Counted from the stretch's first letter, positions 32,647-43,508 are shown. The stretch is DNA of 64,000 bases from an uncultured Luminiphilus sp. (GCA_943787485.1 CALSMP010000008.1:1-64000), one strand, 5' to 3'. The notes: generated by a model not told the origin, from the letters alone. Numbers and translations: made by a program.

Positions 32647-34753
32647 GTGATCTCAAGAGATAACCAACCCTGGACGCCCGCACCCAGCCCCACGCTGGAC
32701 TGGGCTGTCAGCGGTGCTCCCAGAAACGTCGAATTCGACGACATTTACTACAGCACAGCGGATGGCGTTGAGGAAAGCCGGTACGTGTTTCTTGAGGGCA
32801 GCCGCCTTAATCGCCATCTTGATGACCGTCCAGGGCGCGACGCCTGCCTCGTCGAAACCGGCTTCGGAACGGGCCTCAACTTTGTGGTCACCGCCCAGCA
32901 CTGGCTCGAATCGAGCGCCGCCAACCAATCCGGGGCTCGGCCAAAGCTGCACTACATCGGCATCGACTCGTGCCCGCTCACCCCGGAGCAGGCACGATCT
33001 ATTGCAGCAACATGGCCCGAGAACATGAATCTCAGCGGTCCGCTGTTAGCCAACTGGCCAGCATCGGTTCGTGGATGCCACCGACTGCATTGGCCAGACC
33101 AGCACATCACGCTGGACCTGTGGTGGGAGGATGCACTCGCCGTACTCGAAGAATTAGTCGAACGCCGCCAGCGCTGGGTGGACTATTGGTATTTGGACGG
33201 GTTTGCCCCCGCTAAAAATACCGACTTGTGGAGCCCTGTGCTTTATGACCACATGACGTCATTGAGTGACACTAACGCAAGGGTTGCAACCTTCACCGCT
33301 GCGGGGGACGTCAGACGCGGCCTAATCGCCGCCGGGTTTTCGGTCGACAAGCGTCCGGGGTTTGGTCGCAAGCGCGAATGCCTCTCCGGCCGCCTCATGA
33401 CGCTACCTAATCCATCCAATCTGGCAACCGACCTATCTGCGACGATCGCACCAACAATAGACGTCCAGGAAAATCGGCAGCGCCTCCGTAAAACCAGCCC
33501 TTGGGATCTCAATCCGGCACCCATAAAACCTCATCACGCGGTGGTCGTGGGTGCCGGATTATCTGGGGCCTTTGTTGCCCGCGCCTTAGCAGATCGCGGG
33601 GTAAGGGTAACCGTCCTTGAAAGCGACTACATTGCCTCGGGCGGCTCCTCTAATTTACAGGGAATTACCTACACCCGGCCTTCCAAACGCTTCTCCGCGC
33701 TGAGTGATTTTGCGATCGCCAGTTATCTGCATGCCACGCGCCTCTACAGCCAGCTACTTAACGAAAACGCTTCGGACCTTAGGCCGGCCGGGTCTGCATT
33801 ACGAGGCGGGATTGATGGCAGCCAGTGCGGCTATGTTCAGCTTTCTGATGATCACCAAACCCTCGACTACCTGGGACAGTTTGTCGATAGCCCCCTGCCG
33901 TTTAGGTGCATGAATAGCGAACAGCTGACCCAGTTACTGGGCGTGCCCTGCGAATCTTCCGGCCTGTGGTTTCCCGACGCCTGCTGGCTAAATCCAGAAG
34001 CTGTTTGCCGCGAACGGCTAAGCCACCCAGGGATTTCGGTCTTGGAGCAACATCGAGTGGACACACTATCGACCGACGGAAACGCATGGCGAGTCGGCTG
34101 CGAATCTACAGAACTCGCTTGCGACGCCGTAATATTAGCCTCGGCACAGGAACTGACCGCCCACCCCTGGACCGACTGGCTTCCGCTCCAAGTCATTCGG
34201 GGCCAGACTACACATCTCCCGGCCTCGTCGCTGGCACATACGCCTCAGATAGCGATTTGTCATGAAGGCTACCTGCCGCCGCCACGCCAAGGCATCCACT
34301 GTATGGGGGCGAGCTATGGACCCAATGACCACGCTCTCGATGAACGCCCGAGCGAACACGCCCAAAATATGCAAAAGCTGCAGAAAGCATTGCCGGGTTT
34401 GCGCGCAGACTATGATTTGGCCACCTTAAAAGGCCATGTAGCCTTGCGATGCACCACCGCAGATTACCTGCCCGTTGCTGGGCCGGTTCCCGATCGCGAG
34501 TCCTTCAATAGGCACTACAAGGCGCTTGGTGGACGAAAAACCGCTGTTATTGATGGGCCCCGCCCCCACCATTCCCAATTTATGGCTGATTGGCGGTCTG
34601 GGTTCGCGAGGGTTGACGGCTGCGCCGCTAGCGAGTGAAGTGCTCGTGAGTCAACTGTGCGGCGAACCCCCCCCGGTAAACCGACAGTTGCACCGAGCCC
34701 TGTCACCCGCCAGGTTCTTGGCGCGAGGCCTAATTCGAGGAGCACCACTGTGA
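32647..34753 (+). pseudogene. mnmC: Bifunctional tRNA (5-methylaminomethyl-2-thiouridine) modification protein MnmC, single frameshift near 34528-34532
   Basis: Methyltransferase part (FGTGLNF, YWYLDGFAPAKNTDLW) and FAD part (VVVGAGLSGAFVARALADRG). C-terminus PNLWLIGGLGSRGLTAAPLASEVL...LHRALSPARF continues in the +1 frame (ORF 34475-34753). Confidence 0.85.
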
Positions 34754-34795
34754 AAGCCCGCTTGACCACGCGCGTAAAGCGATACTCGCCGACGC

Positions 34796-35605
34796 ATGGA
34801 ATCAAGACAATCCGCGAGCAGCCCGCTCGTCGTAGTATTGCTCTGGACGTTCGTCATCATCGGCGTCGATGTGTCTCATGCCGCCAACTCGGATACGGCG
34901 ACGGTCCCCTGGTATCGAGCCCGCATCGTCGCGCATAAGCCGTTCCCTCGGGAAAATTTCACTCAGGGATTGGAAATCGTCGCAGGCGAGCTCTATGTCA
35001 GCTCAGGCCTGTATGGCAAATCGGCGGTTCGCGTTTATCGGTGGCCCGACATGGTGCTCGAGAGAGACACCCTGTTGCCAAAACAGTTTTTTGCCGAGGG
35101 TCTCACCCTCATCAATGAATCGCTTTATGTTCTCACATGGCGCGAGGGTCGGCTGCTCCTTCTCGACCCCAAGACCCTCCAGGTGAATGGGGCGATGCAG
35201 TATGGAGGCGAAGGATGGGGCCTCACACATCACGGTAATACCCTATGGCTATCAGATGGCTCCAACCGGCTCACCAGACTGGACCTGAGCACGCCAACCC
35301 CAACCGTAAGCACTATCGAGGTAACCCTTGCGGGCAAGGCGCTGCGCAGGCTCAACGAGCTCGAATGGGTCGACGGGGAAATTTGGGCGAATGTCTGGCA
35401 AACCGACACCATCGCCCGCATTAACCCCAGCACGGGTACCGTTACCGGAATGATCGACGCGCAAGGCTTGCTGCAAGCCGATGACCGACTGCGGGACACC
35501 GATGTCTTGAACGGCATAGCGAGGGATCCGGAAACGGGGCAGGTGTGGGTTACCGGCAAACGCTGGCCAAAAATGTTCCAAATTGTTCTCGAAGCACAGA
35601 ACTAA
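34796..35605 (+). CDS. Glutaminyl-peptide cyclotransferase
   Basis: PFPRENFTQGLEI, ESSGLYGKS-type propeller motifs, LNELEWVDGEIWANVWQTDTIARI, VLNGIA. Confidence 0.9.
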   Translation: MESRQSASSPLVVVLLWTFVIIGVDVSHAANSDTATVPWYRARIVAHKPFPRENFTQGLEIVAGELYVSSGLYGKSAVRVYRWPDMVLERDTLLPKQFFAEGLTLINESLYVLTWREGRLLLLDPKTLQVNGAMQYGGEGWGLTHHGNTLWLSDGSNRLTRLDLSTPTPTVSTIEVTLAGKALRRLNELEWVDGEIWANVWQTDTIARINPSTGTVTGMIDAQGLLQADDRLRDTDVLNGIARDPETGQVWVTGKRWPKMFQIVLEAQN

Positions 35606-35662
35606 GCGCGTCAAATCGTTACAATAAGTCTTACTTTGCCAATTTTCGAGCCAAGGGTTTTC

Positions 35663-38627
35663 ATGGAAACAGCAACCGATACACAGGCGCAAAACAATCC
35701 TTTCATCCTAAAACGCAGTACGCCTATTGCCGCTCTAAATTTGACGGTGGAAGAATACGAACACCCGGATACGGGCGCCGTCCATTTGCATCTAGGCTGT
35801 GAAAATAGCGAAAACGTTTTCATGGTCGCCTTGCGTACCGTGCCGCAGGACTCAACCGGCGTCGCACACATCCTTGAGCACACCGTCCTCTGTGGCAGTG
35901 AGCGCTACCCTGTCCGCGATCCGTTCTTCATGATGTTGCGGCGCTCGCTCAACACCTTTATGAACGCCTTCACCAGCTCTGACTGGACTGCCTATCCCTT
36001 CGCCACCCAGAACACAAAAGATTTTTCGAACTTATTATCGGTCTATCTCGACGCCGTCTTTTTCTCTCGGCTCGACCCACTGGACTTTGCCCAAGAGGGG
36101 CATCGCGTGGAATTTGAGAAAGATGAGGTCAACGGAAAAGATACGCTCGTATTTAAAGGCGTTGTCTTTAATGAGATGAAGGGCGCGATGTCGTCCACAT
36201 CCTCGATTCTCTGGGACAAGCTGTGCTATGAGCTGTTTCCGACTAACACCTACCACTTCAACAGTGGCGGAGATCCGGAAGCGATTCCGGATTTATCCTA
36301 TCAGCAACTGCGCGACTTTTACGCGCGTCACTACCACCCAAGCAATGCGATCTTTCTTACCTTCGGCGATATTCCGGCCGCGTTACATCAGCGTGACTTT
36401 CAGGAACTCGTCTTAAAGCGGTTTTCACGTAGCAACGAAAGTGTCGAGGTTACCCTTGAGCAATTATTTTTGACCCCCCGAGTTGCCGAGCACGATTATG
36501 CCGTGGACGCATCGGAGGGTCTCGCGAAGAAAACCCACCACGTCATGGGTTGGAAACTCGGAGAGAGCGCTGACTTAACAGCTATGCTTGAAGCGCAGGT
36601 GCTCTCGGCTGTGCTGATGGAGAACAGCGCATCGCCGCTTATGCACTACCTCGAAACCACCGAGTTAGGCTCGGCACCCTCACCGCTCTGCGGGGTGGAG
36701 GAATCCATGCGGGAAATGGTTTTCTGCTGCGGGATCGAGGGCAGTAGCCCTGAAGTAGCTGCGCAATTCCAGCAGGAGGTCCTCGGCAAGCTCAAGGAAG
36801 TCGCAGACTCTGGGCATCGCAGAAGATCGACTTGAAGCAATATTGCATCAAATCGAGCTTAGTCAGCGAGAACTTACCGGGGACGGGATGCCCTACGGGC
36901 TTAATCTGATGTTGCGCGGGCTTGGTGCCGCTGTACACGGAGGAGAACCCGGTCGCTGCGCTGGACTTAGATCCGGTGTTGACAACTATTCGCGACCGAA
37001 TCAAGGATCCGAACTACATCCCCGGACTCGTCCGAACACTCCTGCTAGAAAACAATCATCGGGTCACCCTCACGGTCAAGCCCGATGGTGATCTGTCCGC
37101 CCAAGCGCAGCTGCGGGAAAGTGAGCGACTGGCGGCAATCGATGCGGGCATGACATCCGACGAGCGCAAGAATGTGATCGACCCTCGCGGAAAAACTCAG
37201 GCAGCGTCAAGCGCAGGTTGACGATCCCAACGTCCTTCCCCGAGTCACGCTGGCAGATATACCGGCGTTGTTGCCCGAGCCCACTTGTCATCACAACAAC
37301 GCAGATAACACCAAGAGTTGGCGCTACCCCACAGGGACAAATGGGATCGTATATCAACAATGGGTGAAGCCCTTGCCATCCCTCTCAGCGACCGAATCAG
37401 ACCAATTGCCGCTGCTAACTGGACTGCTCACCGAGGTCGGGATTCGTAATTCAAGCTACCATTGCGGTGCAAGATCGACAGTCGGCTACAGTGGGTTCAA
37501 TCAACGCTGCGACGTTGACCCGCAGTGACCGTCTTGATGAGCAACAGTGCTCCGCCTATTTTTTGCTTTCATCGAAAGCGCTGGCGAACCGCAGCAACGC
37601 GCAAGTTGGCTTGATGGAAGACACACTTTGTGGCGCGCGCTTTGACGAGGGAGCGCGAGTAAAAGAGTTAGTCAATCAGATCAGGGCCCGCCGGGATCAG
37701 TCAATTACGGGCAGTGGCCATAGCCTAGCCATGACAGCAGCGACTGCAGGTATGAGTCCGCTAGCCCTGCGCAGTCACCGACAAGGCGGGCTGGAGGGGA
37801 TCCGCAGACTTCGACTGTTGGACGATAGCCTGGGCAATGACAGCGCGCTGCAAAGGTTATTGGCAGAGCTGGCTATCCTCCATCAAAAAATCAGCGACGG
37901 GTCGGACTTTCAAGCCGCGGTTATCGCAGACCCAGACCATTTGATAGCGGCTGAGACGGAAGCCAGAAAAGCGCTAATCGCGATACCAAAACAACAGATC
38001 ACCGAGCCATTCAGTGCCGACCCAGTGCGGGAAATGCGGCGGGAGTGCTGGGTGGCCAACACCCAGGTCAATTTCTGCGCCAAAGCCTATGCGACGGTAC
38101 CGAGTGGGCACCCCGATGCTCCGGCGCTAACTGTGCTTGCAGCATTTCTACGCAACGGGTTTCTCCATCGCGCGATCCGCGAGCAGGGAGGTGCCTATGG
38201 TGGAGGCGCGAGCCAGGATGGCAACATCGGTGCCTTTCGTTTCTTTTCCTATCGCGACCCTCGACTCGAGGGCACGCTAGGAGACTTCGATCAGTCCATT
38301 CGGTGGCTGCTCGAAACCAAGCACGAGCCCGCGGCGCTAGAGGAAGCCATTCTCGGAGTGGTTGGCAGTATGGACAAACCCGGCTCACCGGCTGGGGAAG
38401 CCAAGAAGCATTTCCATGAAACGCTCTTCAACCGAACGGTGGAGGACCGAGCCACATTCCGCGCCGGCATTATCGGCACTACCCTTGATGATCTGCGGCG
38501 CGTCACAGAAACCTATTTAGCAGACAGCGATGCCGCCAGCATTGCGGTAATCACTAACGCCAAGCTCGCGTCAGATAATAAAAACCTATTGAATGACCTT
38601 GGCCTGGCTAGATGTGAATTGCTCTGA
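35663..38627 (+). pseudogene. M16C-family metallopeptidase (presequence protease-like) interrupted by four +1 frameshifts
   Basis: HILEHTVLCGSERYPVRDPF (HxxEH), MNAFTSSDWTAYPFA. Fragments in successive frames: 35636-36835, 36843-37091, 36922-37221, 37268-37528, 37467-38627. Confidence 0.88.
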
Positions 38628-38675
38628 GCACTCGATGTAGATTGCTTTGACCGCTTAATAGCGCGTGATCCCGTA

Positions 38676-39293
38676 TCACCCGTGAATGGAACTGAGTGTA
38701 ATCACCACCACCGAGATCAACGGGTCACTGACTATGTCGGCGATACGCAACTCGCGATAGCCCATCGCTGGATCAAATACGAGCTCAGGGCTCACCAGCA
38801 CCACATAATGTGGGCGCTCACCGCTCGCCAGCAACACCGTGGTGGGAAAAACGAGCTGATCGACGCCGGCGGGGGTCAGCCAGTGGCCCGCGCCGGTAAA
38901 GCCGAACGCCCGTGCTGCAAACAAGAAATCGGCAACGCTGTATCCCCGCTCCCTCGCACGGTTCTCGGCCGAGCCCACCCGGGAGGCCAATAGATCTTCC
39001 AAACCCTCCTCGGTGGCCCCAACAGACTGGGTTGCTAGCCAGAAGCGCAGCGCGGCGAGTGCGCAGGTATTGCCCTTTCGCTGCCTGAATTCCTGAGCGT
39101 TCTCTATGGGGAACGGCCGCACTCCGGGCGCGACTAGTCGCGCTAGACCAATCCGGTGCCTCTCCACGGCCTGCCCGATTTCGTACGAGCCCGGAGCAAG
39201 CGGCGCCGCAGCCGCCGCTGGAAGCACCAGAGCGACCGCCAGCCTTATGCTAACGCCGGAAAGCACCGCTACCCTTGCTTGCCACTTCGCCAC
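38676..39293 (-). CDS. Secreted C39-type cysteine peptidase (bacteriocin-processing peptidase fold, no ABC domain)
   Basis: GTG start, N-terminal hydrophobic signal; QRKGNTCALAALRFWL (Q/C), RPHYVVLVSP (H), VFDPAMGYRELR (D). Confidence 0.82.
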   Translation of the reverse strand: MAKWQARVAVLSGVSIRLAVALVLPAAAAAPLAPGSYEIGQAVERHRIGLARLVAPGVRPFPIENAQEFRQRKGNTCALAALRFWLATQSVGATEEGLEDLLASRVGSAENRARERGYSVADFLFAARAFGFTGAGHWLTPAGVDQLVFPTTVLLASGERPHYVVLVSPELVFDPAMGYRELRIADIVSDPLISVVVITLSSIHG

Positions 39294-39340
39294 TACACTA
39301 CATGGATTTACCGCAGCGTACTTGGCCGCACAAAGATGCT

Positions 39341-39631
39341 TTAGGGTAAATCGTAGCTAGGCTCTTGCGGAGCGTAGTAAGGAACGTAAACCCCCCAATA
39401 AAAGCCCATCAACGCCATGTCTAGACCGGCGATACCCAAAGCGACACCAAGTGGTGCAAGCCCGCCTCGAAGGGTTTCCAGCTGCACTGGGTCAAGTGCC
39501 AGCAGCTGATTTTGGGGTTGTTTAACCTGCTCAAACCCTTCGGATTGATATTCATCCCGTGATGCCCCAAGCGCTGTTACCGAGGCAAATAGCAGGGATA
39601 TTACGGTTGTTGTTAATACAGTAACTCTCAT
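39341..39631 (-). CDS. Small secreted protein with double-glycine leader motif; putative C39 substrate
   Basis: RBS AAGGAGAAG before ATG; signal peptide to VTALGA; LDPVQLETLRGG followed by APLGVALGIAGLDMALMGFYWGVYVPYYAPQEPSYDLP. Confidence 0.75.
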   Translation of the reverse strand: MRVTVLTTTVISLLFASVTALGASRDEYQSEGFEQVKQPQNQLLALDPVQLETLRGGLAPLGVALGIAGLDMALMGFYWGVYVPYYAPQEPSYDLP

Positions 39632-39813
39632 CGACTTCTCCTTGTCTAAAAGATTGCTTGATAGGGGCTGCTTCGTGAGGCTGCTATCGCCAGAAATCGC
39701 TCATAGCGCCGAGGAGGCAGACGGAAGAACAATATGACGCACCCACCCCGGGAAGAAGGCTTTACCGAACTAAAGTTATACAGTGGTCACTGGGGATTGC
39801 TGATTAAGACCCT

Positions 39814-40839
39814 TCAAACAATAACGTGGGCTAAAAGCTGCTGATATCCGCCGCACTCAGAGGTGCCGTCAAAGAACCCCCGCTGCTTTAACAGCGAACG
39901 CAAGGCCGGCAAGTGATAACACGGTACGCCGGGAATCAGGTGATGCTCAAGATGATAATTGACAAAGCTGGGGGCAATGAGGAACCGCTGCCAACGGGGG
40001 GCATCAACGGTGCGGGTATTGTTACGTGGATCGGGGTCATAAAGGTTGGGGACCGCCGCATGTTCCGAAATCTGACGAAGACGAATAATAAGCATGTACG
40101 TTGTCATGAAAGTGGCAAACCACAGCCACCAGGTCCATCCAACCCCGGCGAGAGACAACAAGAGAAAAAGCACAACCTGCACCATCAGCTGTTTCAGCAA
40201 TAGCGTGCGACTCGATGAACTACCCAATTCCATATTGCCAGCGCCACCGCGGGCTAGACTTACCAGCAGCTTGAGTCCGGTCTGGCCGGTCAAGTCACGC
40301 GTAATTTTCCGGCGCAAACTCGTGCGTGAAATCGGATAGGCCACGTAGTTGGGGAGATCGGGATCGTTGACCGTGCCGGCAAGGCGGTGATGTTGCAGGT
40401 GACCCTCGGCATAAGACGATAAATTCCCAAGCGTCGGGAGCGCACATAGCCATTGTCCAACCCACCGGTTGGCACCCGCGCTTGAGAAGAGCGTGCCGTG
40501 GCCTGCCTCATGCATCAGAACGGCCAGGCTAAGCTGTCGACCGGGCAACAAGACAAATACCAGCGCTATAGTCAGCAGATTGGGGAAGTAGCCCGCGGCG
40601 AGCAATAAAAGGAAAATGAGCGCCCACGTTCGCGCCACTAGCAGCGCGGCATAGCTGTTTCGACGCCGTAAAAGCTGCATCTTCTCCTGGGCGCTAATCC
40701 AGCGCGATGATCCTCCCTTCTGCGAGCGGGCTGAAAAACCACTGCCCAGCGCGAATTCAGCTGCGATTGTCACAATGCAAAGCACCCTCCCTATGACTTC
40801 CGCGCCATTGTGACCGAGAGGGGCTGTTACTGTCATCAA
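39814..40839 (-). CDS. Fatty acid desaturase family protein
   Basis: HEAGHGTLF, HLQHHRLAG, NYHLEHHLIPGVPCYHLP His boxes. Confidence 0.92.
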   Translation of the reverse strand: MMTVTAPLGHNGAEVIGRVLCIVTIAAEFALGSGFSARSQKGGSSRWISAQEKMQLLRRRNSYAALLVARTWALIFLLLLAAGYFPNLLTIALVFVLLPGRQLSLAVLMHEAGHGTLFSSAGANRWVGQWLCALPTLGNLSSYAEGHLQHHRLAGTVNDPDLPNYVAYPISRTSLRRKITRDLTGQTGLKLLVSLARGGAGNMELGSSSSRTLLLKQLMVQVVLFLLLSLAGVGWTWWLWFATFMTTYMLIIRLRQISEHAAVPNLYDPDPRNNTRTVDAPRWQRFLIAPSFVNYHLEHHLIPGVPCYHLPALRSLLKQRGFFDGTSECGGYQQLLAHVIV

Positions 40840-41000
40840 CAGTCCGCTCCGTCATCAGGCATCCTGACCGGCAAAACATTTATAACGCCACTCAGCTCAT
40901 GAAGGATTGGAAAGGTAGTTAGTTTCGCTCAACGTTGCCAGCGACTGTCCAAGATTGCTAATAATTTCTCTTGAATTAGCAAGCCACTGGCCTCATCTTC

Positions 41001-41714
41001 ATGGTCGATTGTTCTAGGAGATTTCTCGTGCTCACTACTTTTCGGCGTTACGCCCTCCCTCTGGCGGCCACTATTGCTTTAGTCGGCTGCGCTTCGGGAG
41101 CAAAAAAGAATGAAGAGGCGCTCGCCGAGGCGATGCCCAATAAAACGTCAAGTTTTCGCAATATGAACACCTACCCCGGTAATGTCACATGCGGTGAATA
41201 TTTGGACCGGGATTATCAAGGGTTCCCGGAGTTCAAGTCATTTGTCGTCATCGACACCGTGGCAAACATGCGTCCCACGAAGCTAGACGTCAGTATCTTC
41301 TGCAGCGACAACCCTAAAGCGGCTCTGAATGACGCGTTAAACGTTGATTTTGATGCGCAACAAGCGTCAATCATGGCCATCATGCAAGATTTCGCCGTGC
41401 TGGAATCGACACTTGCAGCCTATGAAAAGGACAACCGCCAGTTCCCAATGACGGACCAAGGACTGGCAGCCCTCGTTACCCCCACCACGGTGGGCAAACC
41501 CCCTCGTAATTTCCCGGAGGGAGGTTATTTATCCAGTATTCCTGTTGATCCCTGGGGCAAGGACTATATCTATCAGTGCGAGCCCTTCGGCGGCATCAGG
41601 ATTATGTATAAACTCCGGTCACTTGGAGCGGATGGAAAGATCGGTGGCGAGGGCGAGAACGCCGACATCAACTACAGTCATATGAAGTACTACACGCACG
41701 TCGCCGACCTGTAG
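41001..41714 (+). CDS. Lipoprotein with C-terminal GspG-like pseudopilin domain
   Basis: Lipobox-like ALVGCASG; FPMTDQGLAALVTPTTVGKPP...PVDPWGKDYIYQCEPFGG...LRSLGADGKIGGEGENADI. Confidence 0.8.
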   Translation: MVDCSRRFLVLTTFRRYALPLAATIALVGCASGAKKNEEALAEAMPNKTSSFRNMNTYPGNVTCGEYLDRDYQGFPEFKSFVVIDTVANMRPTKLDVSIFCSDNPKAALNDALNVDFDAQQASIMAIMQDFAVLESTLAAYEKDNRQFPMTDQGLAALVTPTTVGKPPRNFPEGGYLSSIPVDPWGKDYIYQCEPFGGIRIMYKLRSLGADGKIGGEGENADINYSHMKYYTHVADL

Positions 41715-41744
41715 GCCCTTGCTTGCTTAATACTGATTCACGGA

Positions 41745-43508
41745 TTAGAACGGAAACGCCCAGGGAAGCACGGTCAACACGGTTAACGAGTATGCCACCG
41801 ACACGGGTAGGCCGAAACGCAGGTAGTCCCGCTTGTGGTAACCCCCGAGGTTTTGCACCATCAGGTTAGTGGTGTAGCCGTAGGGTGTGAGAAAGGAGGC
41901 GCTCGCACCGAAAGCCACGCTCATAATAATAGGCATCGGATCGACCCCCGCGCTCTGCCCCAAGGCCCATGCTAGGGGAAACATCAGTGCCGCCGCCGCA
42001 TTATTGGTCATCAGCTCTGTCAGCGCCAAGGTCAAAAAATAGACGGCCGCCAGCAGTGCAAACGGTGACAGCAGCGACAACCACGGCTGCCCCCAGGCAA
42101 CCAGCGTTGCTATCGCACCGGTGTTATTGATCGCCTGGGCAATCGCGAGCGCCGAGGTGATTATCAGCCAAAGCTCCCAGGGAAATCGCCGCCTCAGCTC
42201 CGTCGTACGTACAGCGCCAGTCAGCAACATAATCCCCAACGTCAGCGCCAAACCTTTTAACAGCGAGAGCACGCTAAGAGCGGCTAACGTCAACATCAAC
42301 CCAACCCACAACGTTAAACCGATAGACAGGCCGCTCGGCATAGACCGCCCCTCAATATCGGTATCAACGAGCAAAAAGTTTCTATCTAAATTATTGCGAT
42401 TCAGAAAGTCGGGCCCTGTGGCCAGCACCAAGGAATCTCCGGGTTGAACAACAATGCCTCCCAATTTTCCGGACAGGCGTTCGCCATCGCGTTTCATGCC
42501 AACCACAGCGGCGTCAAACCGCGATCGAAAGCTGACCTCCTTGATGGTACGGCCAACGATCGCGGCATTGGGACGTATAACTACCTCCGTCATGCTGCCC
42601 TGCAGCAGTCCCTCCTCTAGGGCAAACAGCTTCAGGCCATCAAACCGCTCAAGCAACGCGACCCGCTTGATATCACCCGAGAAAATCAGCTTATCGCCTG
42701 ACATTACGCGCTGAGTTGGTGCCACGGGTGCAATCAGGTGCCTGTCTCGGACAATCTGAACCAAGAACAACCCACCAAGATCGCGTAAATTATTTTCTTG
42801 CACTGTCTTACCAATCATCGAAGAGCTGTCTTCTATTTCAGCTTCGAGCAGATACTCCTCAACTCGCTCGGACTCATGACTTTGCGCGGGTAACCGACGA
42901 TTAAACAAAAGCATTGTGAGCAACCCCGCCATTAGCGCAGGCAAGGCAACCGGAAAGAACGCAAGAAACGGCAGCGGAGTGCCGGTTTGATCCTGCACAA
43001 AGCTGCTCACGATCAGGTTGGTGGAGGTTCCAATCAAAGTCAGCGTTCCGCCCAAAATAGCGGCATAAGACAAAGGCAACAGCAATCGACTCGCAGGATG
43101 TACGCTATTTTTCCGCAGGCTTGACGCCAGAGTCGCGACCACAGCGGTGTTATTAACAAACGCCGAGAACACGGCCGTCACTAAGGACAATCGGACTAAT
43201 GATTTCGGTAGGGAGGGAGTGACAAGGCGCTCGCCGAGGCTTGCGAGCCATGGCAGACGCTCGAGCCCAACCGATACCAGTAATAAAAGAACTAAGGTGA
43301 CTACCCCCTGATTAACGCTCTTGGACAACACCGTTTGAGTATCAATAAAGCCCAATAAATAACAAGCCACCATCGCCCCGACAAAAGCGCGGGGCGGCGG
43401 TAGGCGGGTAAAGATTAAAACCCAGACCAAACCGAGAATAATGAGCGCGAGGGCTAACTGGTCTATCACATCATGTTTTTCTAAAGGCGGAACACCAAGC
43501 ATATGCAT
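41745..43508 (-). CDS. SLC13/DASS family permease with two RCK_C (TrkA-C) domains
   Basis: FVNNTAVVATLASSL, TLIGTSTNLIVSSF, paired VIRPNAAIVGRTIKEVSFRSRF-type TrkA-C repeats. Confidence 0.9.
   Translation of the reverse strand: MHMLGVPPLEKHDVIDQLALALIILGLVWVLIFTRLPPPRAFVGAMVACYLLGFIDTQTVLSKSVNQGVVTLVLLLLVSVGLERLPWLASLGERLVTPSLPKSLVRLSLVTAVFSAFVNNTAVVATLASSLRKNSVHPASRLLLPLSYAAILGGTLTLIGTSTNLIVSSFVQDQTGTPLPFLAFFPVALPALMAGLLTMLLFNRRLPAQSHESERVEEYLLEAEIEDSSSMIGKTVQENNLRDLGGLFLVQIVRDRHLIAPVAPTQRVMSGDKLIFSGDIKRVALLERFDGLKLFALEEGLLQGSMTEVVIRPNAAIVGRTIKEVSFRSRFDAAVVGMKRDGERLSGKLGGIVVQPGDSLVLATGPDFLNRNNLDRNFLLVDTDIEGRSMPSGLSIGLTLWVGLMLTLAALSVLSLLKGLALTLGIMLLTGAVRTTELRRRFPWELWLIITSALAIAQAINNTGAIATLVAWGQPWLSLLSPFALLAAVYFLTLALTELMTNNAAAALMFPLAWALGQSAGVDPMPIIMSVAFGASASFLTPYGYTTNLMVQNLGGYHKRDYLRFGLPVSVAYSLTVLTVLPWAFPF

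Noticed and set aside
36843-37528. Separate small genes in the M16C region (82, 99, 86 aa)
   Set aside because: They are consecutive fragments of one M16C peptidase in successive frames, not independent genes.
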